Shown here piece after piece: positions 18,100 through 27,553 of a DNA stretch of 41,320 nucleotides. Numbering within the stretch: the stretch's first letter is position 1; every line of letters starts with the position of its first letter. The translations under genes were made by a program, and so were the position numbers. Location: NCBI GenBank assembly GCA_944350415.1, contig CALVOY010000046.1, positions 1 through 41,320 of the forward strand. The letters run 5' to 3'. The notes beneath the pieces were generated by a model. It searched no databases. It saw only the letters and a list, made by a program, of their open reading frames with translations, and was not told the DNA's origin. The stretch comes from an uncultured Bacilli bacterium. GTDB lineage: Bacteria; Bacillota_I; Bacilli_A; RF39; UBA660.

Positions 18100-20133
18100 A
18101 TGAAAAAGAAAGTAATTATTATAGTTCCTATTGTTATTGCTTTAGCAGTATTTATAGGAGTATATATATATTTTAATCATGAAGATGCCAAGACCAGTTT
18201 AACCGTAACAGAAAAAAAATGGATTGCTGATAACTCAGATCAAAAATATGACTTTGAAATAGCCAATAATATTCCCATCTACTCCATGGATGGTACCGGA
18301 GTAGTCTTTGATTTTATTAATAACTTTGAAGTGGATACAGATTTGGAATTTAATAAAATCTCCTACTTAAAAGAAAATCAGCCTACTACAACCGGTTTAA
18401 GAATTCGTATCTTAAACAATGATGTATCTTTAACAGAAAATGACTTACTAATTGCAGAAGATGGTTATGTACTAATTAGTAAAGAACAAAATAGATATGA
18501 TCAAATATCCGATATTGGTACTCATACAGTAGGGGCTTTTACTTCGGATATCGGAGAAGTTAGTTATTTTTTAAAAACAGCTACCAATCTAACTTACAAA
18601 TCATATGAAAATATAGAAACCATGCTAACAGATTTAGAAGCAGGAACTATTTCTATGATTGTGATTCCACATATCATGTATTTAGAAGAGACTCTAAGTA
18701 ATGATAATTACTATATTAATTATTATTTGACAGAAATGTCTAAGAAAATTGTATTAACACTAAGTGATGATAATCAAGAGTTAAATAATGTTGTTAAAAA
18801 ATATTATGAAAAGTGGAAAAAAGATTATTTTGTATCTGTTTATAATGAAGAGTATTTAAAATACTATATCGCAGCTAAAAATATAAATGCTAAAGTAAAA
18901 GCAGATATGTTATCTAAAAATTATGTATATGGCTATATAGAAAATGCACCATATGAAACCAATATAGATGGTGTTCCATCTGGAATTGCTTCTGAATATA
19001 TTGCTAGGCTGAAGCGATTAACAGGAATTGATATTACTTATCAAAAATATGAATCTATAGCAGAATTACAGCAAGCAATTAATAATAAAGAAGTAGATAT
19101 CTATTTTAACTATTTTGATGTAACCAACACAGGATATAGTATGACTACATCTCCTTTTATCGAAGAATATGTTGTTTTGCGCAATAACAAAAATAAAGAG
19201 AATGTTACTACTTTTGAAGAATTAAAAGGAAAAACCATTAACATGCTAGCTAGTAGTACTTTGGCCAAGTACTTTAAGGCAAATTCTAAGGCCAATGTAG
19301 TAGAAGTATCTAATTTAGATGATCTTGCGAAGGATAATAATTTAATTGTAATAGATAAAGAGCTTTACTTATATTATCGTAATACTAAATTTAGTAAGTA
19401 CGAACCTATTTATCATAATTCTATGAGTAATGATTATAATTTTGGAGTACTAAATACAAATAGTGAGCTATATCAATTATGGAATTATATTATGACAACT
19501 AATTCTTACTATAATTATCGCATTAGTGGTTTAAATTCTTTAAGTTTATCTTTGGTAGATAGAACTACATTTGAGGAGCTTTATCTAATTGTATTAGGAG
19601 TTATTTTATTACCGCTATTAATTTTATTAGCACTATATTTAATCTTAAAAAATAGAAAAAGGCAAACGAAAGTAAAAAAAGAAGATAGGCGTAAGTATAC
19701 AGATATTTTAACCTCATTAAAAAATAGAAATTATTTAAATTTAAATATTCCTATCTGGGAAGAAAGTAAAATTTATCCACAAACGATCATTATTATAGAC
19801 TTAAATAATACTAAATATGTAAATGATAATTATGGTCATGAAGCAGGAGATAATTTAATCATATCAGCAGCTTCTACTCTGGTAAATACACAGCTAGAAA
19901 ATAGCGAAATTATTCGTACAGATGGAAATGAGTTTTTAGTTTACCTAGTAGGATATACTGAAAAACAAATTGAAACTTATTGTAGGAAATTAAACAAAGA
20001 GATGAAGGAATTACCATATGGATTTGGAGCTGCGATTGGATATAGTATGATTATGGATGACATTAAGACAATTGACGATGCTATTAATGAAGCAACTTTA
20101 GAAATGGAAACGGTCAAAGAAGGATTGAAATGA
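18100..20133 (+). CDS. Two periplasmic-binding domains plus degenerate GGDEF signalling protein
   Basis: This is a 677-aa membrane sensor. After an N-terminal helix (4-24) come two tandem SBP_bac_3-like domains outside the cell (about 60-250 and 265-480; the second has YGYIENAPYETNIDGVPSGIASEYI-type features), a second helix (495-517) and a cytoplasmic GGDEF domain (about 530-677). The GGDEF domain keeps DILTSLKNR, the metal-binding IDLNN (D567) and NDNYGHEAGD, but the signature motif is DGNEF (608-612) instead of GG(D/E)EF. Family members make c-di-GMP. The loss of the first glycine and of the acidic third residue makes normal cyclase activity doubtful, so it may bind a nucleotide or act as a receptor. 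No PilZ or EAL domain is in the window. It is co-transcribed with 17627 and probably the YihY gene. Confidence 0.85.
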   Translation: MKKKVIIIVPIVIALAVFIGVYIYFNHEDAKTSLTVTEKKWIADNSDQKYDFEIANNIPIYSMDGTGVVFDFINNFEVDTDLEFNKISYLKENQPTTTGLRIRILNNDVSLTENDLLIAEDGYVLISKEQNRYDQISDIGTHTVGAFTSDIGEVSYFLKTATNLTYKSYENIETMLTDLEAGTISMIVIPHIMYLEETLSNDNYYINYYLTEMSKKIVLTLSDDNQELNNVVKKYYEKWKKDYFVSVYNEEYLKYYIAAKNINAKVKADMLSKNYVYGYIENAPYETNIDGVPSGIASEYIARLKRLTGIDITYQKYESIAELQQAINNKEVDIYFNYFDVTNTGYSMTTSPFIEEYVVLRNNKNKENVTTFEELKGKTINMLASSTLAKYFKANSKANVVEVSNLDDLAKDNNLIVIDKELYLYYRNTKFSKYEPIYHNSMSNDYNFGVLNTNSELYQLWNYIMTTNSYYNYRISGLNSLSLSLVDRTTFEELYLIVLGVILLPLLILLALYLILKNRKRQTKVKKEDRRKYTDILTSLKNRNYLNLNIPIWEESKIYPQTIIIIDLNNTKYVNDNYGHEAGDNLIISAASTLVNTQLENSEIIRTDGNEFLVYLVGYTEKQIETYCRKLNKEMKELPYGFGAAIGYSMIMDDIKTIDDAINEATLEMETVKEGLK

Positions 20134-20153
20134 AATAAAAGTGGGTGATATTT

Positions 20154-20987
20154 ATGACTACTTGGAAGGACAAATTAAATCGATTCACAAAAAAAGTATT
20201 TCAAATGATAAAAAAGCCAGAAATGCGTATTCTACCTGGACAACTGGCTTTTTTCTTATTGCTTTCTATTATTCCTTTGTTTGCGATTATTGCCGTTATA
20301 GCTAGTCAATTTTCACTATCTATAGAATGGCTAATTCAAGCAATTAACGAAAATCTTCCTCAAGAAGTTGCTGATTTTATTATAGAGATTATCGATGGAA
20401 AAAATCTCAATATAAATGTTGTGATTTTCTGTGTATCAGGGTTTATTTTAGCATCCAATGGTCCGCATTCTATGATTATTGCTTCCAATCTTCTTTATAA
20501 AGTAAAAGATAAAGAATTTTTAACTAGAAGAATCAAATCGATATTCATGACCATTATTTTAATTATGCTATTCATTTTTATGTTAGCAGTACCTGCCTTT
20601 GGAGATAGAATTGTTGCTTTTATTGTAGATTTTATTCCTAACATACAAATCGGAACAGCAGTACAAACTGGGTATAGTATTTTAAAGTACCCAACTTCGC
20701 TCCTAATTATTTATTTTCTAGTAAAAATATTATATACGATGGCTCCGGATACTACCATTAAAAGTAGAGATACTACTACTGGAGCAATTTTTACAACAGT
20801 TGGTTGGATCATTGCAACTGAAATATTTTCTTTTTATATTAGTTATTTTGCTAGATATAACTTGTTATATGGAAGTGTCGCTAATTTATTAGTACTATTT
20901 TTATGGCTTTATCTACTATCCTATATTTTTGTACTGGGAATGGCTCTAAATGCTAGTAGCCAAGAAGAATTTGAAAAAAATAAATAG
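20154..20987 (+). CDS. YihY/BrkB family membrane protein
   Basis: This is a 277-aa protein with about six membrane helices and the family's opening LPGQLAFFLLLSIIPLFAIIAV (residues 29-50), a SNGPHSMIIASN segment and a final LLVLFLWLYLLSYIFVLGMALNA. The family was once mislabelled RNase BN; its function remains unclear, with proposals including export or lipid-related roles. ATG 20154 with GGGTGAT upstream is preferred over GTG 20145. It follows the GGDEF gene by 20 nt, and the next promoter lies immediately after its stop. Confidence 0.92.
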   Translation: MTTWKDKLNRFTKKVFQMIKKPEMRILPGQLAFFLLLSIIPLFAIIAVIASQFSLSIEWLIQAINENLPQEVADFIIEIIDGKNLNINVVIFCVSGFILASNGPHSMIIASNLLYKVKDKEFLTRRIKSIFMTIILIMLFIFMLAVPAFGDRIVAFIVDFIPNIQIGTAVQTGYSILKYPTSLLIIYFLVKILYTMAPDTTIKSRDTTTGAIFTTVGWIIATEIFSFYISYFARYNLLYGSVANLLVLFLWLYLLSYIFVLGMALNASSQEEFEKNK

Positions 20988-20999
20988 TAGTGATATAAT
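20971..20999 (+). promoter_or_regulatory. Promoter of the first LtaS-like gene
   Basis: TTGAAA (20971-20976) and TATAAT (20994-20999) are 17 bp apart, and TGA precedes the -10, making it an extended -10 as well. It overlaps the last codons of the YihY gene and lies 24 bp upstream of the start codon. Confidence 0.8.
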
Positions 21000-21022
21000 G
21001 TTAAGAAGAAAGGGTTGTGGCA

Positions 21023-23161
21023 ATGAAGAAAAAAATGAAAAAGCAATGGAAAATATGCAAAGATAGGATAAAAAAATTATATAAGGATTTCAGAAAAAAT
21101 CCTAAGGTAACATTATTATCATTATTAAATACATTCATAGAAATGATAAAAAATAATACTTTATTTTTTGTATTTGTAATTACGAATGTTTTTATTGGTA
21201 TTTTACTAAGGTTCTTTACCATTCATACTGTGGAGAATTTGTTATTACTAAAGCCAATTTTAGCGGATTTAGCCATTGTTTTATTTTTAGGGGGAATTAA
21301 TTTTTTCTTAAAAGAAAAAAATCGTTTTCCTTACTTATTAACAGTTAGTATCATTTTAACTTTAATTTGTGTAATTAATTCTGTATATTATACTTTTTAC
21401 ACTTCTTTTGTATCGGTTTCTTTAATTTCTACTAGTAGATATGCAGTTCAAGTGGGAGATGCAATAGTAGAAAATGTAATCAAAGTTCAAGACTTTATAT
21501 ATATTTTATCTCCAATTTTACTAACGATTACTTATATTAGATTGCGCAAACATAAAAAATTAACCAAAGAAGAAAAAGAAAGACGAGATACAAAAAAAAT
21601 GATTACTACTTTTATCTTTGCAGGTATTATACTATTTTTCTTCTTAATTTCTTTAACAGCACTGGAAATTGGACGTTATGCCAAACAATGGAATCGTGAA
21701 TATATCGTCATGCGTTTTGGTATATATGCTTATCAATTAAATGATATTATCAAAAGTATTGAGCCACAATTAACTAGTCTATTTGGTTATGATAAAGCCT
21801 TAAAAACATTCACAGAATATTATCAAGATGCTCCAGATGAACAAACTTGGACCAACGAATATACTGGTATTTTTGAAGGAAAAAATATTTTAGTCATTCA
21901 CTATGAAAGTATGCAAAACTTGAATATCGGTTTAACATTCAATGGAGAAGAAGTAACACCTACCTTAAATAAACTTGCCAAAGATTCTATTTATTTTAGT
22001 AATTTTTATTCACAAGTAAGTGTAGGTACATCTAGTGATTCAGAATTTACTTTCAATACTTCATTGATGCCTACTAATACTGGTACTGCTTTTGTTAGTT
22101 ATTTTAATCGTGAATATGTAACCATACCATTATTATTAAGAGAAAAAGGCTATTATGCATTTAGTATGCATGCCAATAATGGATCTTATTGGAATCGTAA
22201 TATTATGCATGAAACTTTAGGATATCAAAGATTTTATAGCAAAACAGATTACGAAATTGATGAAGTAATTGGTCTAGGTCTATCCGATAAGTCATTCTAT
22301 AGACAATCTATCGAAAAAATAAAAGAAATAAATGCCAAAGGGCAACCGTATTATGGAACCATTATTACTTTAACAAACCATACTCCATTTTCAGATACCG
22401 ATAAATATGGCGAATTTGATGTTAGCTTGAAAACCACCAAGTATAACGAAGAGACTGGAGAAGAAGAAGAGGTTGTATATCCATACTTAGAGGGAACAAA
22501 ATTAGGTAATTATTTTAAATCTGTCCACTATGCAGATGAGGCATTAGGAGAATTTATTAATGTCTTGGAGGAAGAAGGTATTTTAGATAATACTGTATTG
22601 ATTATTTACGGAGATCATGATGCTAGACTTCCAAAGACAGATTATAGAAAACTTTATAACTACGATCCAGAAACAGATGGTATTAGATCTTGTGAAGAGG
22701 GCGATGATACTTGTGTTAAAATTGATAGTAATACATATGAATTATTAAGAAAAGTTCCTTTATTAATCTATAGTAAAGAAACCAAAGAAAGTCTACATCA
22801 AGAAGTGACAACCGTAATGGGAATGTATGATGTAATGCCTACCTTAGGTAACATGTTTGGTTTTTATAATAAATACCAATTAGGACATGATATTTTCAGC
22901 TTAACAGATGATAATATTGTAGTATTCCCAAATGGGAACTGGGTAACGAATAAAGTTTATTATAATGCTCAAAATGGTTCATCACTCATTTTAAAGGAGA
23001 CAGAACTTCCCGCTAACTATATTGAAGATTGCATTGAATATTCAGAAAAATTATTAAGCGCTTCCAACGCTACCATTGTATTTGATTTGATCAAGAAAGC
23101 AAGAGAAACCAAAGAAGCAGATTCTGATTATATTGAAGAAAAAGCAGTAGTTGAGGAATAG
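21023..23161 (+). CDS. LtaS-type lipoteichoic acid synthase / phosphoglycerol transferase
   Basis: This is a 712-aa protein with five N-terminal membrane helices (about 44-66, 78-95, 105-125, 155-175, 195-215) and an extracellular sulfatase-fold domain. Metal- and substrate-site motifs are IHYESMQN (E295), GEEVTPTLNKLA, NFYSQVSVGTSSDSEF (330-342) and IIYGDHDARLP. LtaS polymerises glycerol phosphate from phosphatidylglycerol. The catalytic threonine of S. aureus LtaS (GKTSD) aligns with serine 337 here (GTSSD), a conservative change. A CEEGDDTC segment (22691-22713) suggests a disulfide. ATG 21023 fits the AGAAAGGG site. A small membrane-anchored protein follows in the same unit. It could use another lipid or head group. 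Confidence 0.9.
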   Translation: MKKKMKKQWKICKDRIKKLYKDFRKNPKVTLLSLLNTFIEMIKNNTLFFVFVITNVFIGILLRFFTIHTVENLLLLKPILADLAIVLFLGGINFFLKEKNRFPYLLTVSIILTLICVINSVYYTFYTSFVSVSLISTSRYAVQVGDAIVENVIKVQDFIYILSPILLTITYIRLRKHKKLTKEEKERRDTKKMITTFIFAGIILFFFLISLTALEIGRYAKQWNREYIVMRFGIYAYQLNDIIKSIEPQLTSLFGYDKALKTFTEYYQDAPDEQTWTNEYTGIFEGKNILVIHYESMQNLNIGLTFNGEEVTPTLNKLAKDSIYFSNFYSQVSVGTSSDSEFTFNTSLMPTNTGTAFVSYFNREYVTIPLLLREKGYYAFSMHANNGSYWNRNIMHETLGYQRFYSKTDYEIDEVIGLGLSDKSFYRQSIEKIKEINAKGQPYYGTIITLTNHTPFSDTDKYGEFDVSLKTTKYNEETGEEEEVVYPYLEGTKLGNYFKSVHYADEALGEFINVLEEEGILDNTVLIIYGDHDARLPKTDYRKLYNYDPETDGIRSCEEGDDTCVKIDSNTYELLRKVPLLIYSKETKESLHQEVTTVMGMYDVMPTLGNMFGFYNKYQLGHDIFSLTDDNIVVFPNGNWVTNKVYYNAQNGSSLILKETELPANYIEDCIEYSEKLLSASNATIVFDLIKKARETKEADSDYIEEKAVVEE

Positions 23162-23169
23162 GTGAGAAC

Positions 23170-23787
23170 ATGAAAAAGAATAAGAAGATGAAAATAAGAA
23201 AAGGAAGAGTTCTAGCAGTAATTCTAGTAATAGGAGTTTTGCTAGGACTCTTCTATATGAAAACGAGAACAAAATTACAAGTAGTTAGTGTAGTATCAGA
23301 AATAGATCATTATAATTATACTTTAGAAAGTAATGCCACAAGAATCTATAAAAAGTACTTCAAAGAGTTAGAGCAGGAATTAGAAGATAATAAGGTGGAT
23401 GAAGAAAACTATGCATCATTGATTGCCAAATTATTTGTGATTGATTATTATACGCTAAATAATAAAGTAACCAATAAGAATATTGGAGGAACTCAGTTTA
23501 TCCACTCTAATCTAAAAAATAGTTTTATAGATGAAGCTTCTAGCACTGTTTATAAGTATATTAAAAATAATTTATATGGTAACAGAAAGCAAAAGCTTCC
23601 GGAAGTAAATGATGTAGAGATAGAAGAAATTGCCCAAATCGAATATCAAGAAGGAGACTATCAGGATGATTCTGCATATCAGGTCACTGTAAAAGTAGGA
23701 TATGTGGATGATTATGATTATCCAGAAAAAGTAGTATTAACTATGATTCATGAAGAAAATAAATTAGCAATTGTAGAAATAGAGTAA
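23170..23787 (+). CDS. Membrane-anchored protein of unknown function, 205 aa
   Basis: A very basic N-terminus (KKNKKMKIRKGR) leads into one membrane helix (about 14-34, VLAVILVIGVLLGLFYM). The outside part has a helical segment (ATRIYKKYFKELEQELEDN) and ends in a beta-rich stretch (YQVTVKVGYVDDYDYPEKVVLTMIH). The arrangement recalls NTF2-like extracytoplasmic domains, but I do not recognise the family. AGGTGAG precedes the ATG, eight bases after the LtaS-like stop, so it is co-expressed and may be an accessory of that enzyme. A terminator follows. Confidence 0.75.
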   Translation: MKKNKKMKIRKGRVLAVILVIGVLLGLFYMKTRTKLQVVSVVSEIDHYNYTLESNATRIYKKYFKELEQELEDNKVDEENYASLIAKLFVIDYYTLNNKVTNKNIGGTQFIHSNLKNSFIDEASSTVYKYIKNNLYGNRKQKLPEVNDVEIEEIAQIEYQEGDYQDDSAYQVTVKVGYVDDYDYPEKVVLTMIHEENKLAIVEIE

Positions 23788-23790
23788 ATA

Positions 23791-23823
23791 AAAAAAGAAG
23801 AAGCAACATTAAGCTTCTTTTAT
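23791..23823. terminator. Bidirectional terminator between convergent genes
   Basis: Stem AAGAAGC (23798-23804) / GCTTCTT (23813-23819) with an 8-nt loop. It is followed by TTTT on the plus strand and by a long T-rich run on the minus strand (complement of 23788-23797), so it can serve both the LtaS operon and the facing LCP gene. Confidence 0.75.
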
Positions 23824-25355
23824 GATGGTCCAAATTGGAAATTCTTTACCATTTCTGGTTCTTCTAGATTCAAATTAACTTTCATTTCACGACTAGCATT
23901 TTCAACACTTTCTTCATCTAACAAATAACATGATAACCTACTATTTAAATTTTCAAAATAAATTTTTTTATTCGTTCCCGCTAATTTAATTTGCACGATA
24001 TTCATAAGATCATCATTACTTTGATATTCACGAGAAGCTAAAATATCCTTGAATATATTGTAAAAAGACAGGATTTCTTCGGTAGTTAAGTTCGTATCTA
24101 GGTTATTAGAAACAGATTCTAGTATATTTAATAAAGTACTTACATCACGAACACTAGTCATTTTGTTTAGTAAAGCTTTGATTAAAAGTTGCTGATTATA
24201 GCCTCGATCAATATCTCCTAACCTTAGATCATAACGATTTCTAGCTAAAACCAAAGCTTGTTCTCCATTTAAAGTTTGTAATCCTGGATCAATACAAATT
24301 TCTCCTTGACGATTTGAATCATCTGTACATAACTTTTTAGGAACATCTACGGTAACACCACCTAAAGCATCGACAATTTCTACAACACCCTTAAAATTTA
24401 CTTTTACATAATAATGAATGTCAACATCAAATACATTTTCAATGGTTTCCATCATACAGTCCGTTCCAAACCATCCCACATGCGTTAATTTATTTTTTGT
24501 ATTATCACGACAACTAACAGGAACATAACTATCTCTTGGAATAGACATCATAGTAATATTGAAAGTTTGTGGGTTAAAAGTAATTAATATTAATCCATCT
24601 CCATTAGCATAAGCATTCTTTTTTAATCCATCCTTTTCTGAATCTACACCCATTAATAAAATAGAGAAAGGTTTTAGATTAGAGGCATTATTTAACATAG
24701 AAGCCTTAGAAGATTCTTTCTGAATGGTTTTATCTTTTTCTAAAATAGTTTTAACATCATGATTGATATTTTCAAAACCTTCTATATTTTGAAACATTAC
24801 ATCGTAGTTACTAGAAACAAACATTAAATCAATTTTACCATCATATAAGGCATGTAACATAACCAATAGATCATCATATAAAACAATTTCATTATCGTTT
24901 TCCAAATGTTCTTCTTCGATCATTTCTTTCGCAATAATATAATTATCTACAGAAAGATTATCATCTATTAATCCTATTTTCTTCTTGCTAACATCATCAA
25001 TTGTATCAATTTCTGCATTTTGCAAAGCAATTAAACTAGAAGAATATATAATTTTATTTTTATTAATAGAGTCTATAATTCCGTATACTTTGCGAATAGA
25101 GAAACATAGAATTACATTTAAACTAATAAATAAAATCATCATAATCATCGCTATCTTTTTAGACTTCTTCTTTTTAAAAAGAAAAAATAAAATATTGATA
25201 ATAACAATAACACCAATAATAATATAGCGAATAAATGGTTCAATAGGTCCTAATAGTAAAATATGGTAAATTAAAAAGCAACTACTAATTAATACTAATA
25301 ATATTAAGAGGTTGTTGAATTTAAAAGTTGTTTTTTTCTTCTTCTTTGTACTCAT
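23820..25355 (-). CDS. LytR-CpsA-Psr family wall polymer ligase
   Basis: This is a 511-aa membrane protein. A basic KKKKK start is followed by about three membrane helices (residues 15-90). A domain of about 120 residues with IGLIDDNLSVDNYIIAKE and GKIDLMFVSSNYD resembles a periplasmic-binding lobe. The LCP catalytic domain spans about 230-398: LLMGVDSEKDG, a GDGLILITFN strand (D253), MSIPRDSYV (R274) and LARNRYDLRLGDIDRGYNQQ (R372, R374, D383, R384). LCP proteins join teichoic acids or capsule to peptidoglycan. Four cysteines (282, 300, 343, 354) lie in the outside domain. The start at 25355 is chosen over 25406 because GGGATGA sits upstream and the extra residues are not membrane-like. It is a single gene, transcribed divergently from the autolysin. 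Confidence 0.93.
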   Translation of the reverse strand: MSTKKKKKTTFKFNNLLILLVLISSCFLIYHILLLGPIEPFIRYIIIGVIVIINILFFLFKKKKSKKIAMIMMILFISLNVILCFSIRKVYGIIDSINKNKIIYSSSLIALQNAEIDTIDDVSKKKIGLIDDNLSVDNYIIAKEMIEEEHLENDNEIVLYDDLLVMLHALYDGKIDLMFVSSNYDVMFQNIEGFENINHDVKTILEKDKTIQKESSKASMLNNASNLKPFSILLMGVDSEKDGLKKNAYANGDGLILITFNPQTFNITMMSIPRDSYVPVSCRDNTKNKLTHVGWFGTDCMMETIENVFDVDIHYYVKVNFKGVVEIVDALGGVTVDVPKKLCTDDSNRQGEICIDPGLQTLNGEQALVLARNRYDLRLGDIDRGYNQQLLIKALLNKMTSVRDVSTLLNILESVSNNLDTNLTTEEILSFYNIFKDILASREYQSNDDLMNIVQIKLAGTNKKIYFENLNSRLSCYLLDEESVENASREMKVNLNLEEPEMVKNFQFGPS

Positions 25356-25377
25356 GATATCATCATCCCTATTCAAT

Positions 25378-25406
25378 ATTATAGCCATTTTTTTGAAATT
25401 ATACAA
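25378..25406 (-). promoter_or_regulatory. Likely promoter of the LCP gene
   Basis: On the minus strand TTGTAT (plus 25401-25406) and a perfect TATAAT (25378-25383) are separated by 17 bp, about 22 bp upstream of the start at 25355. Confidence 0.55.
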
Positions 25407-25507
25407 TTTGGAATTAGGTTAATTCTAAGACTTTACAGTTATTAGTAGGAAAAATGTAAAATAGTAAAAAATAAAAGGTCGATTCAATGTACTTTTTATA
25501 TATTTAC

Positions 25508-25516
25508 TGCTATAAT
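25508..25516 (+). promoter_or_regulatory. Extended -10 promoter of the autolysin operon
   Basis: TGCTATAAT (25508-25516) is a perfect extended -10, 33 bp upstream of the start codon. No convincing -35 is present. Confidence 0.6.
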
Positions 25517-25549
25517 ATAATTGAATAAGAATGGGAAGGAAGTGAAGTT

Positions 25550-27544
25550 ATGAGAAGAAAATTATCTTTTTTATTCATATTTTTCTTCCTTGCTTTCATG
25601 CCTTTCTATGTAGATGCGTTATCTCCTGCTGAAATTTTAAATAGAGTAAGCGAATGTCCTCAAATAGAATTAGCAGAAGCAAAAGAAGATGGTTCATTAC
25701 TGAAAGTTGCTTGCTATACCAATTATCAAGAGGCTAAGAATGCCATGAATACTACAGCACTAGATAATTTGGTTATTTTAGAAAATAGAGTAATTATTGA
25801 TGCTAAATATGCCGTTGTTGACTATGATATTGATTATCCAACGGGACATAAAGGATATATGGATATTTATACTACTTCTAGTGGTAGTACTATCAATGGT
25901 TATGTCAATGGTGGTACACCAGATGAAGCTGCTATGATTGATGTAGACTATAATACCAAAAGAGTGAAGATAAAAATTGCAGAGATTACGGGTTGGATCA
26001 ATAAGTATGATGGTAGTTTGAAATTATATGACATCGTTCCACTAGCTTGGGTGAAAACACCGCAATATTATCGAGTAACAGATAGTAGCTTGATACATTA
26101 CTATCCAGGTAATGTTTACGGGACCAAAGGTGAAATTTCATATGCAATTGATAAAAAACCAGTAATGTTAGCCAATGGGACTTACTATAGTTATGATGGT
26201 CATTATTTTTATACTTCTATGAAATCGTTGCTTCAAGATTACAAAAATGGTAATTATAATCAAGCCGTAAATCCAAACCAGCCTTATTATAATTATTATC
26301 AATATGTTGGCTTTAGAACAAAAACCAATTATACAGCTGAAAATATTGATCAATATATTGCTAGTAGAACTAGTGATAAAGAATCCAAAATGTTATCAAC
26401 AGGTAACTATTTTATAAATGCACAAAATGCTTATGGGACAAATGCTGCTTTAATGATGGCAATTGGAATGAATGAGTCTGGTAGAGGGACTAGTTGGATC
26501 GCTAAAAACAAAAATAATTTGTTTGGATTAAATGCGATTGATCAATCACCAGGAGAATCGGCAAATTATTTTGCTAGTGTAGAAGATTGTATCAATGAAT
26601 ATAGTTACATATGGTTAGCCTATGGATATTTAGATCCTCGTGATTATCGTTATTATGGTGCAAACCTTGGAAATAAATATCAGGGATTAAATTATAAGTA
26701 TGCCTCTGACCCATTTTGGGCAGAAAAAGCGGCTCATTACTATTATGATTTAGATAGCATGTTCGGTTTCCAAGATCACGGAAGCTATCAAGTTGCTGTA
26801 TTAAATAATGATTATTCCAATACCGTTTACGCAAAAAAAACACCAGGTGGCGAAAATGTTGCAGATTATCAATATAAACAAAAAGGATCTTCAATCGTAA
26901 TTTTAGCAGAAGTAGAAGGACCAGCGATCAATGGAAACACAGTATGGTACAAAATTCAAGCGGATGGTATGTTAGATGGTAATTTAAATATTATTGGAAG
27001 TTCAAAAGATAATCCTAGAGTAACTTATAATTGGGATAATAATATGGTATATGTACCAGCCGCATACTTTACCAAATTAAATTCTACTATGGATCCATCC
27101 ACTCCAGGAAAACCATCTAATAAACCCATTTCATCGATTGTAACAGAAGCAGGTTATCAGTATGGAAATGGTAATATTTACGGAATTAGCCCTGGAACTA
27201 GTGTTGAAACGATTAAAAGTAATTTAACAAATACAGGTGGAATCATCACCATTACAGATGCAAACGGTAACATAAAAGAAACAGGTAATATAGGAACCGG
27301 AGATAAAGTAAATATTACATCTGGTATTACCGAAACATTAAATATTTTAATCAAGGGAGATTTAACAGGAGATGGGTTAATTAACTCAGCTGATTTATTA
27401 AGAATGAGACAGCACTTGTTGGGAACTCGATTAAGTGGGATATATGAACAAGCTGCTTATATGGAATACAATACAATTAATTCAGCAAATTTATTAAAAA
27501 TAAGGCAATATTTATTAGGACAGACAGATATTGCTCAAAAATAG
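25550..27544 (+). CDS. Secreted N-acetylglucosaminidase with C-terminal dockerin-like module
   Basis: This is a 664-aa exported protein with a signal peptide (1-23, ending VDA). The N-terminal half (27-200) is an unassigned beta-rich region. Residues 285-405 form a GH73-type glucosaminidase domain with MAIGMNESGRGTS (likely catalytic E309), NNLFGLNAID and DPFWAEKAAHYYYDLD; this enzyme cuts peptidoglycan during growth or separation. After an SH3-like stretch, the C-terminus (601-664) is dockerin-like. Repeat 1 is a complete calcium loop DLTGDGLINSAD (604-615) followed by a LLRMRQHLLG helix. Repeat 2 keeps INSAN and LLKIRQYLLG but has lost the calcium ligands (A636, M638, Y640). The next gene, 9 nt later, encodes a membrane-anchored beta-sandwich protein, a possible docking partner. 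GGAAGGAAGTGA precedes the start. Confidence 0.9.
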   Translation: MRRKLSFLFIFFFLAFMPFYVDALSPAEILNRVSECPQIELAEAKEDGSLLKVACYTNYQEAKNAMNTTALDNLVILENRVIIDAKYAVVDYDIDYPTGHKGYMDIYTTSSGSTINGYVNGGTPDEAAMIDVDYNTKRVKIKIAEITGWINKYDGSLKLYDIVPLAWVKTPQYYRVTDSSLIHYYPGNVYGTKGEISYAIDKKPVMLANGTYYSYDGHYFYTSMKSLLQDYKNGNYNQAVNPNQPYYNYYQYVGFRTKTNYTAENIDQYIASRTSDKESKMLSTGNYFINAQNAYGTNAALMMAIGMNESGRGTSWIAKNKNNLFGLNAIDQSPGESANYFASVEDCINEYSYIWLAYGYLDPRDYRYYGANLGNKYQGLNYKYASDPFWAEKAAHYYYDLDSMFGFQDHGSYQVAVLNNDYSNTVYAKKTPGGENVADYQYKQKGSSIVILAEVEGPAINGNTVWYKIQADGMLDGNLNIIGSSKDNPRVTYNWDNNMVYVPAAYFTKLNSTMDPSTPGKPSNKPISSIVTEAGYQYGNGNIYGISPGTSVETIKSNLTNTGGIITITDANGNIKETGNIGTGDKVNITSGITETLNILIKGDLTGDGLINSADLLRMRQHLLGTRLSGIYEQAAYMEYNTINSANLLKIRQYLLGQTDIAQK

Positions 27545-27553
27545 GAGTTTAGA

